A stretch of 64,000 bases of DNA. Source: an uncultured Flavobacteriaceae bacterium. GTDB lineage: Bacteria > Bacteroidota > Bacteroidia > Flavobacteriales > Flavobacteriaceae. This document shows positions 17,881-28,016 of the stretch, in pieces (position 1 is the stretch's first letter; the number at the start of each line of letters is the position of its first letter). The position numbers were made by a program, and so were the translations under genes. The stretch lies in contig CAJJDI010000001.1 of assembly GCA_905182835.1 (NCBI GenBank), positions 37,781-101,780 of the forward strand. Reading direction: 5' to 3'. The notes under the pieces are model-generated. The model worked only from the letters and a program-made list of their open reading frames with translations, searched no databases and was not told the origin of the DNA.

Positions 17881-18411
17881 ATGAAACAATCCAGAGCAGC
17901 AATAAGGTATGCGAAAGCAGTTTTTTCATTAGCAAATGAGAGTAACATTTCATCTAATGTCTACAAAGACATGCTGTTTTATATAGATTTCTCAAAGAGT
18001 GATAGCTCTTTTTCAGCGATGTTAGCTAATTCTGTTATTAATTTAAAAGCTAAACAGGATATTATCTTATCACTAAACACCCAGACTTGCGATTTATCAA
18101 AGGATCTAATTGGGTTGTTAATTAAAAACAAAAGGCTCTCTATATTTGTAGATGTTGCAAATTCTTATAAATCCTTATATGAACAAAGCAACAACATGAC
18201 TAAAGCGATTGTTATTACAGCGCTCCCAATTACCGAAGACATAAAACAGTCTGCCTTAAATAAAATTAATTATATATCTAACAAAACTGTAGCAATACAC
18301 AATATAATAGATAAAAACATATTAGGAGGCTTTATCCTTCGCTATGAAGGGAAAGAGTATAACGCTAGCCTATCAAACAAATTACAAAAAATTAAAAAAG
18401 AACTTACATAA
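17881..18411 (+). CDS. atpH: ATP synthase F1 subunit delta
   Basis: A 176-residue delta (OSCP-like) subunit joining the peripheral stalk to the alpha/beta head. The N-terminal SRAAIRYAKAVFSLANE and the C-terminal ILGGFILRYEGKEYNASLSNKL are the conserved ends. It follows atpF with a single base between and precedes atpA by 24 bases. Confidence 0.94.
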   Translation: MKQSRAAIRYAKAVFSLANESNISSNVYKDMLFYIDFSKSDSSFSAMLANSVINLKAKQDIILSLNTQTCDLSKDLIGLLIKNKRLSIFVDVANSYKSLYEQSNNMTKAIVITALPITEDIKQSALNKINYISNKTVAIHNIIDKNILGGFILRYEGKEYNASLSNKLQKIKKELT

Positions 18412-18435
18412 AGGTTATTAACCAAAAATATCAAA

Positions 18436-20010
18436 ATGGCAGAAGTAAATCCAGCTGAAATATCAGCAATCTTAAAGCAACAACTTTCGAATCATGATGC
18501 TAATATATCATTTGATGAAATAGGAACAGTATTAACAATAGGAGATGGAATTGCACGTGTATACGGCTTATCTAACGTTCAGTATGGTGAATTAGTAGAG
18601 TTCTCAAACGGAATTGAAGGAATTGTACTAAACCTAGAAGAAGATAATGTAGGGGTTGTTCTTTTAGGAGCATCTAATGACATTAAAGAAGGAGATACAG
18701 TAAAAAGAACAAATAGAATTGCTTCAATACAAGCGGGAGAAGGTATTGTTGGAAGAGTGGTTAATACTCTTGGATTACCAATAGACGGAAAAGGACCAAT
18801 ACAAGGAGAGCTATATGAAATGCCTTTAGAAAGAAAAGCTCCAGGAGTAATATTTCGTCAACCAGTTAATGAACCTTTACAAACTGGAATAAAATCAATC
18901 GATGCCATGATTCCTGTTGGAAGAGGTCAAAGAGAATTAGTAATAGGAGATAGACAAACAGGAAAAACAACTGTTTGTATAGACACTATTTTGAATCAAA
19001 AAGAATTCTATGATGCAGGAGAGCCTGTATATTGTATTTATGTTGCCATAGGACAAAAAGCTTCAACTGTTGCTGCTATAGCAAAAGTTTTAGAAGATAA
19101 AGGAGCATTAGCTTACACAACAATTGTTGCTGCAAACGCTTCTGACCCTGCAGCAATGCAGGTATATGCACCTTTCACAGGAGCATCAATCGGAGAATAC
19201 TTTAGAGATACTGGTAGACCAGCATTAATTGTATATGATGATTTATCTAAGCAAGCAGTTGCTTACCGTGAAGTATCTTTATTACTTAGAAGACCTCCGG
19301 GACGTGAAGCTTATCCAGGAGATGTGTTTTACTTACACTCTAGGTTATTAGAAAGATCTGCAAAAGTTATTGCAGATGACAATATAGCAAAAGAAATGAA
19401 TGATTTACCAGCGTCATTAGTGCCTATTGTTAAAGGAGGAGGCTCTCTTACTGCTTTACCAATTATCGAAACTCAGGCTGGAGATGTATCAGCATACATT
19501 CCTACAAATGTTATATCAATTACTGACGGACAAATATTCTTAGAATCAGATTTATTTAACTCAGGTGTTAGGCCTGCAATTAATGTAGGGATTTCTGTTT
19601 CAAGAGTTGGAGGATCTGCTCAAATTAAATCTATGAAAAAAGTAGCAGGAACATTAAAGCTAGATCAAGCTCAATTTAGAGAGTTAGAAGCTTTTGCTAA
19701 ATTTGGATCTGATCTTGATGCAGCTACTCTTAACGTAATAGAAAAAGGGAGACGAAATGTAGAGATATTAAAACAAGCTCAAAACGATCCATTTACTGTA
19801 GAAGATCAAGTTGCAATAATTTATGCAGGATCAAAAAACTTACTTAGAAATGTTCCAGTTGAAAAAGTTAAGGAATTTCAAAATGATTACTTAACCATTC
19901 TTAGAACTAAGCACCAGGATGTTTTAAACGAACTTAAACGAGGAAAGTTAACGGACAATGTAATTCAAACCCTCCAGGCAGTTTCTAAAGATTTATCAGA
20001 CAAATATTAA
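18436..20010 (+). CDS. atpA: ATP synthase F1 subunit alpha
   Basis: A 524-residue alpha subunit, one of the two subunit types of the hexameric head. It carries the non-catalytic nucleotide site P-loop GDRQTGKTT at about 169-177, the [29 protein letters not shown] region and the usual N-terminal beta-barrel with [14 protein letters not shown]. The beta and epsilon genes are not in this window; Bacteroidota usually keep atpD and atpC at a separate locus. Confidence 0.98.
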   Translation: MAEVNPAEISAILKQQLSNHDANISFDEIGTVLTIGDGIARVYGLSNVQYGELVEFSNGIEGIVLNLEEDNVGVVLLGASNDIKEGDTVKRTNRIASIQAGEGIVGRVVNTLGLPIDGKGPIQGELYEMPLERKAPGVIFRQPVNEPLQTGIKSIDAMIPVGRGQRELVIGDRQTGKTTVCIDTILNQKEFYDAGEPVYCIYVAIGQKASTVAAIAKVLEDKGALAYTTIVAANASDPAAMQVYAPFTGASIGEYFRDTGRPALIVYDDLSKQAVAYREVSLLLRRPPGREAYPGDVFYLHSRLLERSAKVIADDNIAKEMNDLPASLVPIVKGGGSLTALPIIETQAGDVSAYIPTNVISITDGQIFLESDLFNSGVRPAINVGISVSRVGGSAQIKSMKKVAGTLKLDQAQFRELEAFAKFGSDLDAATLNVIEKGRRNVEILKQAQNDPFTVEDQVAIIYAGSKNLLRNVPVEKVKEFQNDYLTILRTKHQDVLNELKRGKLTDNVIQTLQAVSKDLSDKY

Positions 20011-20019
20011 TTTTATAGT

Positions 20020-20874
20020 ATGGCTAACCTAAAGGAAATAAGAAATAGAATTGCATCCGTATCATCAACAATGCAGATAACTAGCGCCATGAAAATGGTT
20101 TCGGCTGCCAAGCTAAAAAAAGCCCAGGACGCCATCACAGCAATGAGGCCTTACTCAAACAAGCTAACAGAAATTTTACAAAGCTTAAGCTCTTCTATAG
20201 ATTCCGACAATAAGTTTGCTCAAAAGCGTCAAGTTAAAAGAGTTCTTATCGTATCAATCACCTCTAATAGAGGTCTGTGCGGAGGGTTCAATTCAAATAT
20301 TTTTAAAAAATCGACTGAATTAGCAAACTCAGTTTATAATAACTGCGATGTGTCTTTTGTTGCAGTGGGTAAAAAAGGAAATGATTTCCTTCGAAAGAAC
20401 CTTAACGTAGTATCAACTCATATTGATATTTTTGATAATTTAAATATGAGTAGCGTTTCGCTAATTGCCGAATCATTAATGTCAAAGTTTATCAACGAAG
20501 AATTTGATAAAATTGAGATTGTATATAACAAATTTAAAAATGCCGCTACTCAGATTGTTGTTAACGAACAATTTCTCCCTATTTCAGAAGTTGAAGATAA
20601 ATCAAACAATAATTTAGACTATATTTTTGAACCTTCAAAAACTGAGATTATAGATGAGTTAATACCCAAATCCTTAAAAAACCAACTCTTCAAAGCTATT
20701 AGAGACTCCTGGGCAAGTGAGCATGGGGCCAGAATGACAGCAATGCACAAGGCTACAGATAATGCAACTGATTTGAGAGATCAGCTAAAGTTAACATACA
20801 ACCAAGCTAGGCAGGCAGCAATTACAAATGAAATATTAGAAATAGTTGGAGGGGCCGAAGCTCTTAACAATTAG
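20020..20874 (+). CDS. atpG: ATP synthase F1 subunit gamma
   Basis: A 284-residue central shaft subunit. It has the N-terminal helix ANLKEIRNRIASVSSTMQIT-SAMKMVSAAKL and the C-terminal signature with RDSWASEHGARMTAMHKATDNATDL. The central domain includes SITSNRGLCGGFNSN. It is the last atp gene here, 9 bases after atpA; a flippase gene follows after 63 bases. Confidence 0.97.
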   Translation: MANLKEIRNRIASVSSTMQITSAMKMVSAAKLKKAQDAITAMRPYSNKLTEILQSLSSSIDSDNKFAQKRQVKRVLIVSITSNRGLCGGFNSNIFKKSTELANSVYNNCDVSFVAVGKKGNDFLRKNLNVVSTHIDIFDNLNMSSVSLIAESLMSKFINEEFDKIEIVYNKFKNAATQIVVNEQFLPISEVEDKSNNNLDYIFEPSKTEIIDELIPKSLKNQLFKAIRDSWASEHGARMTAMHKATDNATDLRDQLKLTYNQARQAAITNEILEIVGGAEALNN

Positions 20875-20937
20875 AATCTCTAAAAATTCAACTTACTTTG
20901 ATAGCTTTAATTAAAAGCTTATTTTTAAGATAAATAT

Positions 20938-22398
20938 TTGAATTTGAACAAACTAAAGTCAGCTTTTAAACAAACTGTTGTTTATGGAATAGCTACAGTA
21001 TTCCCTAGAGTAGTTAGTGTTCTATTAGTCAGATTACACACTGATAAATCTGTACTTGAGGACATATCTGATTATGGAGATTTGTCGATTATCTTTTCCT
21101 ATATAATTTTATTTAATGTGCTCCTTTCCTATGGCCTAGAAACAGCTTTTTTTAGATTCTTTAACTCTTATAAAAATAAACTGAGCGTAGTCAGCACTTC
21201 CTCAATATCTATAATAATAACATCAGCTTTGTTTTTAGTTTTAGGTATTTTTTTTACAGATCAAATTTCAACTTTGATAGGGATTAGGGCAGATTATTTG
21301 AGTTTAGTTCTTTGGATTTTAGTTTTAGACTCATTAGTAGTTATTCCATTTGCTTATTTAAGAGTCAAAGACAATGCTATAAAATACACCATCATTAAAA
21401 TATTTAATGTCGTTGTTAATGTGTCGCTAAATATTTTCTTTTTAGTTATTGTTAAAAACTATTACACCCAGATTGCAGTTCTAGAATTTTTTTATTTAGA
21501 CAATTTTGAAATAAACTACATCTTTATTTCTTTACTTATTTCTAGCGCTCTTACTTTTTTAGCAATGAGCAGTTTTTATTTAAGAATCAAATATAAAATT
21601 GATTATAACTTACTTAAAAAAATGTTGAAATATTCACTTCCAATTTTACTTGCAGGATTTGCATATTCTATCAATGAAAGTTTTGACAAAATATTGTTAG
21701 ATTACTTCGAAGTTGATAAGTCCCAAATCGGAATGTATGCCGCTTGTTATAAATTAGCGCTATTTATCAGCCTATTCTCAACAGCTTTTAAGTTAGGTAT
21801 TGAACCTTTTATTTTTAGCCACGCAAAGAATAGTTCTGCCGAAAAAATATATGCTTTAATTTTAGAAATATTTGTAATTATAAGTTCATTTATCTTAGTA
21901 ACTATTGTAGTATTTATTGATGTATTAAAAGTTGTTTTTATAGGTGATTCAGCCTATTGGGAAGCCCTAAAAATTGTCCCAATTATACTTTTAGCAAACC
22001 TGTGTTTGGGGATATATCAGAATTTATCGGTTTGGTACAAAGTGACTGATAAAACAAAGTTTGGGGCATACATCTCTATGTTTGGAGTTTTAATCACACT
22101 TTCAATCAATATCATTTTGATTCCACTCTATGGATATGTAGGATCTGCAATAGCCACATTCTTTGCGTATTTCTTTATGGCTGTAATCTCTTATTTTATA
22201 GGTAAACGACATTATCCTATTCCTTATAATATCACAAAAATTTTAACATATATTTTATTTACATCTGGACTTGCTTTCCTTTCTTTTTATGTTTTCCGGG
22301 GTAATTATTATTTTGGCATTGGAATATTAGTTATTCTTGGCTTATCAATACTTAAATTTGAAAAACACACTATTAAACTTTTAATTAATGAAAATTAA
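20938..22398 (+). CDS. oligosaccharide flippase family protein (Wzx/MurJ-like)
   Basis: A 486-residue, 12-14 helix membrane protein of the MATE/polysaccharide-transport superfamily; the N-terminus [18 protein letters not shown] is usual for the Bacteroidota members encoded near dut. It probably flips lipid-linked sugars (glycan or peptidoglycan precursors). No ATG start exists; TTG at 20938 or 20944 is the only choice that keeps the first helix. Its end overlaps dut by 11 bases, so they are co-translated. Confidence 0.85.
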   Translation: MNLNKLKSAFKQTVVYGIATVFPRVVSVLLVRLHTDKSVLEDISDYGDLSIIFSYIILFNVLLSYGLETAFFRFFNSYKNKLSVVSTSSISIIITSALFLVLGIFFTDQISTLIGIRADYLSLVLWILVLDSLVVIPFAYLRVKDNAIKYTIIKIFNVVVNVSLNIFFLVIVKNYYTQIAVLEFFYLDNFEINYIFISLLISSALTFLAMSSFYLRIKYKIDYNLLKKMLKYSLPILLAGFAYSINESFDKILLDYFEVDKSQIGMYAACYKLALFISLFSTAFKLGIEPFIFSHAKNSSAEKIYALILEIFVIISSFILVTIVVFIDVLKVVFIGDSAYWEALKIVPIILLANLCLGIYQNLSVWYKVTDKTKFGAYISMFGVLITLSINIILIPLYGYVGSAIATFFAYFFMAVISYFIGKRHYPIPYNITKILTYILFTSGLAFLSFYVFRGNYYFGIGILVILGLSILKFEKHTIKLLINEN

Positions 22399-22822
22399 GA
22401 TTATAAACAAATCTAACAATCAATTGCCTCATTACGAGACTAAATCTTCTGCAGGAATGGATATAAAAGCCTATACTCCTAATGAAATCATACTTGAGCC
22501 TCTTGAAAGAAAAATAGTTAAAACAGGCTTATTTCTCTCCCTGCCCGTAGGATACGAAGCTCAGGTTAGATCTAGAAGCGGATTGTCTATAAAACATGGT
22601 GTTTGTGTGCTTAATTCGCCAGGAACTATTGATTCAGACTATAGAGGTGAAGTTGGGGTTATACTAATCAACCTCTCCAAAGAACCATTTTTAATCCATA
22701 ATGGAGATCGCATCGCACAACTTGTAATTGCTCACCACGAACAGGGAGAATGGATTGAAGTAGAGGAGCTTTCAAATACAGAAAGAGGAAACAAAGGATT
22801 TGGTAGTACAGGAATTAATTAA
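22388..22822 (+). CDS. dut: dUTP diphosphatase
   Basis: A 144-residue trimeric dUTPase converting dUTP to dUMP and diphosphate. All five motifs are present in order: [49 protein letters not shown] and the C-terminal GNKGFGSTG. It overlaps the flippase by 11 bases and is 5 bases from the DUF4292 lipoprotein gene, in one apparent operon. Confidence 0.97.
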   Translation: MKIKIINKSNNQLPHYETKSSAGMDIKAYTPNEIILEPLERKIVKTGLFLSLPVGYEAQVRSRSGLSIKHGVCVLNSPGTIDSDYRGEVGVILINLSKEPFLIHNGDRIAQLVIAHHEQGEWIEVEELSNTERGNKGFGSTGIN

Positions 22823-22827
22823 GATAT

Positions 22828-23625
22828 ATGAACCTTTTAAAATATTTTTTTTTAATACTAATAGTTGCGTCTTGTAAGCCATTACAAAACACTAACTCTG
22901 TAGTTGAATTTGAAAAATTCAACTCAAAGCAATTAGTTAGAAAAGTAACTAGAGCTAAATCAAAATTTAAGACATACCAAGCAAAAGTAAAGCTTAGGTT
23001 AAATAACAATGGCAAGAACAAGAGTTATGGCTTAAATGTTAGAATTCAAAAAAATGAAGCTATATGGTTAAGCTCAACCGCAGGAATTGTTAGGGCATTA
23101 TTAACTAAAGACTCCATCTATTACTATAATAAACTAGAAAAAAATTATTTAGTATCCGATTATAAAAATATCGAAAACATTATTGGATTAAGCTTAACCT
23201 ATAATATGCTACAGAATTTATTATTGTCAGAACCCATCACCGATATTAAAAACTCTTTATTTAATAATGAAATGAGTGAGCAAAACCTGTCTTATATTTT
23301 TAATTGGAGCTTAACTAACGAAGAGTATAAAAAACTCAATTTTGAAAATTTTGAAGGCATTTATAAAGTAAATGCAAATAACTTCAAACTAGATCTTTGC
23401 TCTTTTAAAGTGTCAGAGATTGACAATAGCTTTTCGCTTTATGAAATTAGATATTCGGATTTCATTAAATTGAAAAATCAAAATTTCACATCTAAAATTA
23501 GAATTGATATAAACGAAATCAACCAAATTAATATAGATCTAAAGTCTATCAATTTAAATAAGAAATTTAAACTCCCTTTTAGGGTTCCTAAGAATTATAA
23601 AAAAATATTGATTGATGCTAAATAG
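22828..23625 (+). CDS. DUF4292 family lipoprotein
   Basis: A 265-residue lipoprotein: signal peptide with lipobox IVASC near residue 16, then a beta-rich domain that matches DUF4292 (conserved segments LNVRIQKNEAIWLSSTAGIVRALLTKDSIYYYNKLEKNYL). The fold of this family is related to outer-membrane lipoprotein carriers such as LolA/LolB, so a role in lipoprotein or lipid handling is possible but inferred. Its 3' end overlaps the EnvC-like gene by 11 bases. Confidence 0.8.
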   Translation: MNLLKYFFLILIVASCKPLQNTNSVVEFEKFNSKQLVRKVTRAKSKFKTYQAKVKLRLNNNGKNKSYGLNVRIQKNEAIWLSSTAGIVRALLTKDSIYYYNKLEKNYLVSDYKNIENIIGLSLTYNMLQNLLLSEPITDIKNSLFNNEMSEQNLSYIFNWSLTNEEYKKLNFENFEGIYKVNANNFKLDLCSFKVSEIDNSFSLYEIRYSDFIKLKNQNFTSKIRIDINEINQINIDLKSINLNKKFKLPFRVPKNYKKILIDAK

Positions 23626-24826
23626 ACTTAGTTTTATAATATTGTTTTTGTTTATGTCAAGTGGAGAGGTTTATTCTCAGTTTTTAAATCAAAAAGATTT
23701 AGAAAAAAAAAGAATTGAATTAACTAACGAAATAAAGAATATTCAAAACCTGATTACTAGTTCAAAAAACGAAAAAAAACTAGTTATTGAGAATATTGAA
23801 AACCTAAATTATAAGCTAGACCTTCAAAATGAAGTTATCAAAATCATTAATAATGAATTAAATATAATTTCAAATTCTATACATAATAACCAGTTAAAAA
23901 ATAGTCAGCTTTTGGAGGCTCAAGAGCTGCTAAAGAGTCAGTATGGTGAAATGATATTAAGGTCTTATAAAACTCGATCTAAGACCGGAAAACTTATGTT
24001 TATTTTTTCATCAGCTAACTTTAAACAAGCGGTCAAGCGAATTCAATATTTTAAGCAATATTCAGATTATCAATCTAGTCAACTACAAAAAATAAAGAAA
24101 AATACCGCAGAGCTTAAGACCCTAAATAACCAATTACGTGAAGAACGAAATCGTCAACAAGTTTTGATAAACAACAATCAAAAGCTTAAGACTAATATTA
24201 ACACGCAAATAGTAGATAAAAATTCTTTGCTCCAATCTATCTCATCTAATCAGAGAAAATACATTAGAGAAATTACCAGTAATCAAAAAAAAACTGCTGA
24301 AATAGATAAACAAATTCAAAGAATTATAGCGCTAGCTATAGCGGAATCTAATAAAAAGAAAAACATATCATCTAAAGTCTTTGATTTAACCCCAGAAGCA
24401 AAAATATTGTCCAATAACTTTATGTCTAATAAAGGTAAATTACCTTGGCCAGTAGAAAAAGGTTACGTAACATTAAGGTATGGTAAGCAGCGCCATCCAG
24501 TTGTTAAAACGGCTACAATTCAAAGTAATGGAATAAGAATAATGACTTCATCTTCTCAAAAAGTAAGATCTATTTTTACAGGTGTTGTTTATAGAATTAT
24601 AAGCTCTAAAAGTGGCGCTAAAACAATTTTAATCCAGCATGGAAACTTTTTTACTGTTTATAAAAATCTCTCCAACATTTATGTAAAAAAAGGGGATGTT
24701 ATTTCAACTAAACAAGATTTAGGAGAAATTATAACTAATAAAAATTCAGGACAAACAATACTTAGCTTTAGCTTATTTAAAGATAACAAGACTGAAAACC
24801 CACTATTGTGGCTCGGGAAGAAATAA
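23615..24826 (+). CDS. EnvC-like murein hydrolase activator (degenerate M23 domain)
   Basis: A 403-residue secreted protein: signal peptide, a long coiled coil (about residues 25-255) and a C-terminal LytM/M23 domain (about 280-400). The domain has lost the metal ligands: the HxGxD position reads SNGIRI, and the C-terminal HFE position reads LSFSL. This is the pattern of EnvC, which activates amidases rather than cutting peptidoglycan itself. ATG at 23615 is preferred to the TTG at 23612. Its 3' end overlaps the convergent thioesterase gene by 24 bases. Confidence 0.88.
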   Translation: MLNRLSFIILFLFMSSGEVYSQFLNQKDLEKKRIELTNEIKNIQNLITSSKNEKKLVIENIENLNYKLDLQNEVIKIINNELNIISNSIHNNQLKNSQLLEAQELLKSQYGEMILRSYKTRSKTGKLMFIFSSANFKQAVKRIQYFKQYSDYQSSQLQKIKKNTAELKTLNNQLREERNRQQVLINNNQKLKTNINTQIVDKNSLLQSISSNQRKYIREITSNQKKTAEIDKQIQRIIALAIAESNKKKNISSKVFDLTPEAKILSNNFMSNKGKLPWPVEKGYVTLRYGKQRHPVVKTATIQSNGIRIMTSSSQKVRSIFTGVVYRIISSKSGAKTILIQHGNFFTVYKNLSNIYVKKGDVISTKQDLGEIITNKNSGQTILSFSLFKDNKTENPLLWLGKK

Positions 24827-25321
24827 AGCTTTTAATTCAGTGGCATCTTGCGCGTTTAATTTACCTGCCAACACAAGGCTAAGTTGACGCCTTCTTAAAG
24901 CTCCTTTATACCTCTCAATTTCTTCTTTTGATTCAGGTATTATTTCAGAAACAGGAGTTGGTCTTCCGTTTTTATCTACCGCAACAAAAGTGTAAATTGC
25001 TTCGTTAGCTTTAATTTTACCTCCTCCATCAGTATTTATCCACACATCTAGGTAAACTTCCATAGATGTTCTAAAAGCTCGGGATACTTTAGCTTCTATA
25101 GTAACAATACTTCCCAAAGGAATTGCTTTATTGAATGCAACATGGTTTACAGAAGTTGTAACCACGACTTGCCCAGAATGCCTTCTAGCAGCAATACAAC
25201 CAGCCCTATCCATTCTCGCTAGTAGTTCGCCTCCGAATAAGTTATTAATTGGATTAGTCTCACTAGGGAGCACTAAATCTGTCATCACAGTTAATGATAG
25301 ACTAGGAGTTTTTATTGGCAT
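24803..25321 (-). CDS. acyl-CoA thioesterase (hotdog fold, YciA-type)
   Basis: A 172-residue hotdog-fold thioesterase that hydrolyses acyl-CoA. The family motif NPINNLFGGELLARMDRAGCIAA appears at about residues 22-45, where N and the following G-G-x-L-x-x-x-D carry the active site, followed by TTSVNHVAFNKAIPLG. It starts 3 bases after the HU/SPOR gene, so they share a transcript. It converges on the EnvC-like gene with a 24-base overlap. Confidence 0.9.
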   Translation of the reverse strand: MPIKTPSLSLTVMTDLVLPSETNPINNLFGGELLARMDRAGCIAARRHSGQVVVTTSVNHVAFNKAIPLGSIVTIEAKVSRAFRTSMEVYLDVWINTDGGGKIKANEAIYTFVAVDKNGRPTPVSEIIPESKEEIERYKGALRRRQLSLVLAGKLNAQDATELKALFLPEPQ

Positions 25322-25324
25322 TAA

Positions 25325-26197
25325 TCAGTTTATTTCTTTATTTAGGATCCAAGCAGCTTGATTATCAGACAAGCGTATTTCTACTAATGCTATATCAGCT
25401 TCAGATCTAGTGTTAAAACTTGAATATGCAACTTGGAAAAGACCAAATTTGTTCTGTCCAATTTTTCTAGCGCTATAACCTTTAGACTTTAATTGACTAA
25501 GTCTTGTAAAGCTATTTTCTTCAATACTAAAAGACCCTGCAACTACATGAAATACGCCAATATTTTCTTTTACAAACATTTTTACAAGCGGCAGAGGACT
25601 CTCTATAACAAATGTAGCTTTTTGGATTTTTTCTTCAATCAAAGAGTTTGCTTTTTGATAAGCGATTATGTTTTTTTGATTAGTTTTAGTGAGTTCATTA
25701 TTATAAACAAAAGCAGATAATAAAAATCCAGTAATTAATATGGCAGCATATTTTGTAAAGCTAGAGATATTGCTTTTTTCCTTTCTTTTAATTAATGAGC
25801 TAGAAACATTAGATAGTCCATAGGCTTCTTTTAAATAATTCACTCCTTTAGAAGACTTAAACTCTAATACGTTATTTTTAATAGAAATAACCCCAATTTT
25901 ATTAAAGGCTATTTCTTTCTTATTTAGAATATCATTTTTAAAATTAGACACATTTAACTTAATTATATCCATTGCCTCGTCAAATGACATATCATTTACT
26001 TCCGCTATATAAGTAGCTAAAATTCCATCATTTTTTTGTAGTTTATTGTTGAATGAAATTGATTTTGATGGCGGGACAAACACACCTTCAATGTTAGCTT
26101 GAGCTGAATTTAAGGATGTAATAAACGCTCCAAAATTAGGGATTATAACACATTCATTTCTAAAAAGAAGGTCTTCTAAATATTTATCTAAGTTCAT
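25325..26197 (-). CDS. HU-CCDC81 / SPOR domain membrane protein
   Basis: A 290-residue protein with two N-terminal HU-like subdomains (residues about 1-130; NECVIIPNFGAFITS is the CCDC81-type prokaryotic HU start), a single membrane helix at about 149-165, and a C-terminal SPOR domain at about 213-288 starting GVFHVVAGSF. The topology puts the HU part in the cytoplasm and the SPOR part in the periplasm, where SPOR domains bind denuded peptidoglycan at division sites. It lies between trpS and the thioesterase gene. Confidence 0.8.
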   Translation of the reverse strand: MNLDKYLEDLLFRNECVIIPNFGAFITSLNSAQANIEGVFVPPSKSISFNNKLQKNDGILATYIAEVNDMSFDEAMDIIKLNVSNFKNDILNKKEIAFNKIGVISIKNNVLEFKSSKGVNYLKEAYGLSNVSSSLIKRKEKSNISSFTKYAAILITGFLLSAFVYNNELTKTNQKNIIAYQKANSLIEEKIQKATFVIESPLPLVKMFVKENIGVFHVVAGSFSIEENSFTRLSQLKSKGYSARKIGQNKFGLFQVAYSSFNTRSEADIALVEIRLSDNQAAWILNKEIN

Positions 26198-26237
26198 TTT
26201 TTGAATTATTTATATATAACTAAAGTTAACAATCTTT

Positions 26238-27209
26238 TTAATTAAACCCAACTTTTAACCTAACTCTATTTAGTACTGTATTAGCTGTTTTAGAGGCTAG
26301 TTCAGCACCGTTTTTTAATATGCTGTCTATTTCATCTAGGTTGTTCATGTAATAAGTGTATTTTTCTCTTTCAACACTATAGCGTGTAAGTATTAAATTC
26401 AACATATCATTTTTAGCATGGCCATAACCATAACCACCTTGTTCGTAGTTTTTTTTCATTATTTCAATTTGATTTTCGTCAGCTAACAATTTATACATAT
26501 TAAACAAATTACAATTCTTCCAATCTTTTGAAGCCTCTAATGGAAGACTGTCTGTTTTGATCCCAGAAATTTGTTTTTTTAGCAGCGTCTCTTCTAAGAA
26601 AATATTAATCACGTTGTTTTTACTTTTACTCATTTTATTGCCATCTGTACCGTTTATCAGCATAGTACTTTCATTAATCTTTGATTCAGGAATAATAAGA
26701 GTGTTTCCATTTAAATTATTAAATCGTCCAGCAACATTTCTCGTTATTTCAATATGTTGGAGTTGATCCTTGCCAACAGGAACTATATCAGCATCGTATA
26801 ATAAAATATCTGCAGCCATCAGCATTGGATAAGTAAACAATCCAGCATTAACATCTTCTAAACTGTCTGCCTTGTCTTTAAAACTATGCGCTAATGTTAA
26901 TCTTTGGTACGGAAAATAGCAATTAAGATACCAAGAAAGCTCAGTAACTTGAGGTACATCACTTTGTCTATAAAAAACAGTTTTACTATAATCTAATCCA
27001 AAAGCTAGCCAACATGCTGCTGTGGAATAGGTGTTAAATTTTAATTCTTTAGGATCTTTTATCTGTGTTATAGAGTGCATATCTGCTATAAACAAATAAG
27101 ATTCGTTCTGCGATCCGTTAGCCATTTTAATGGCAGGAATTATAGCCCCCAAGATATTTCCTAAATGCGGGGTTCCCGTACTCTGTATTCCTGTTAAAAT
27201 CCTACTCAT
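26238..27209 (-). CDS. trpS: tryptophan-tRNA ligase
   Basis: A 323-residue class I synthetase that charges tRNA-Trp. The HIGH-type motif is TPHLGN at about residues 13-18 and the KMSKS motif is intact in GNKMSKSKNN. Domain order and length are normal. It begins a minus-strand operon with the HU/SPOR gene and the thioesterase gene; a good promoter is found at 27231-27261. Confidence 0.97.
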   Translation of the reverse strand: MSRILTGIQSTGTPHLGNILGAIIPAIKMANGSQNESYLFIADMHSITQIKDPKELKFNTYSTAACWLAFGLDYSKTVFYRQSDVPQVTELSWYLNCYFPYQRLTLAHSFKDKADSLEDVNAGLFTYPMLMAADILLYDADIVPVGKDQLQHIEITRNVAGRFNNLNGNTLIIPESKINESTMLINGTDGNKMSKSKNNVINIFLEETLLKKQISGIKTDSLPLEASKDWKNCNLFNMYKLLADENQIEIMKKNYEQGGYGYGHAKNDMLNLILTRYSVEREKYTYYMNNLDEIDSILKNGAELASKTANTVLNRVRLKVGFN

Positions 27210-27230
27210 TTATTGGTGTCTTTTGATTGA

Positions 27231-27261
27231 CAAAGTTAAATATTTTATTAAAATAGATCAA
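27231..27261 (-). promoter_or_regulatory. promoter of trpS operon
   Basis: On the minus strand TTG (27259-27261), 20 bases, then TAACTTTG (27231-27238) match the Bacteroidota consensus. The ATG of trpS lies about 20 bases downstream. Confidence 0.5.
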
Positions 27262-27284
27262 TTAATTTAATTAGTTTTGAAATT

Positions 27285-28016
27285 ATGAATTTATTCAACT
27301 ATTTTTTTCTGATTTTATATAGAATATGGTTTTATATAACATCTTCTCTAACATGGATAATTATTTTTCCATTGCTATTTGTTTTTAGCCTTAAAGAAGC
27401 ATGGTATCCTAGAGTATTTCAACTAGCAACCTTATGGTCAAACGTAGTCTTATTTTGTATGGGTTTTTACTGGAAAATAGATTCTGCTCCAAAACTACAG
27501 AAAGGAAAAAACTATATGTTTATAAGCAATCACACTTCAATGATAGATGTCATGCTTATGATCTCCATTTTTAAAAACCATCCATTTGTTTTTGTAGGCA
27601 AAAAAGAACTTTCCAAAATTCCATTATTTGGTGTCATTTACAAAAGAGGCTGTATTTTAGTAGATAGGTCAAGTGTAGAAAGCAGACAATCAGTTTTTTA
27701 TAATACTCAAAGAAAACTAGAAGCTGGTCTTAGCATTTGTATATATCCAGAAGGTGGAGTGCCAGACCCTTCGGTTGTTTTAGACAAATTTAAAAAAGGA
27801 GCTTTTAAAATAGCAATTGATCATCAAATTCCTATAGTCTGCTTAACTTTTTTAGATAATAAAAAAAGACTCCCATTTACTTTTTCTGCAGGGAAGCCAG
27901 GGCTTCTAAGAGTCAAGTATCATGAGCCACAATGCACGAAGGGTTTGAAACAATCAGATATCCAATTAATAAGTGATCAATTTAGAGAATTAATCTTTCA
28001 AGACTTAACTACTTAG
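27285..28016 (+). CDS. plsC: 1-acyl-sn-glycerol-3-phosphate acyltransferase
   Basis: A 243-residue acyltransferase that adds the second acyl chain in phosphatidic acid synthesis. One or two N-terminal membrane helices are followed by the catalytic NHTSMID (residues 82-88; the NHx4D motif), the substrate-binding region VDRSSVESR and [18 protein letters not shown] just before the ATG resembles a -7 box, which would make the message nearly leaderless. It converges on recA with a 4-base stop overlap. Confidence 0.93.
   Translation: MNLFNYFFLILYRIWFYITSSLTWIIIFPLLFVFSLKEAWYPRVFQLATLWSNVVLFCMGFYWKIDSAPKLQKGKNYMFISNHTSMIDVMLMISIFKNHPFVFVGKKELSKIPLFGVIYKRGCILVDRSSVESRQSVFYNTQRKLEAGLSICIYPEGGVPDPSVVLDKFKKGAFKIAIDHQIPIVCLTFLDNKKRLPFTFSAGKPGLLRVKYHEPQCTKGLKQSDIQLISDQFRELIFQDLTT

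Noticed and set aside
20898-20930. AGCTTT...AAAAGCT hairpin after atpG
   Set aside because: Short imperfect AT-rich stem; could be a terminator but not distinguishable from background.
23615-24826. Active M23 peptidoglycan endopeptidase
   Set aside because: The metal-binding histidine and aspartate positions are replaced, so an activator role is more likely than an enzyme.
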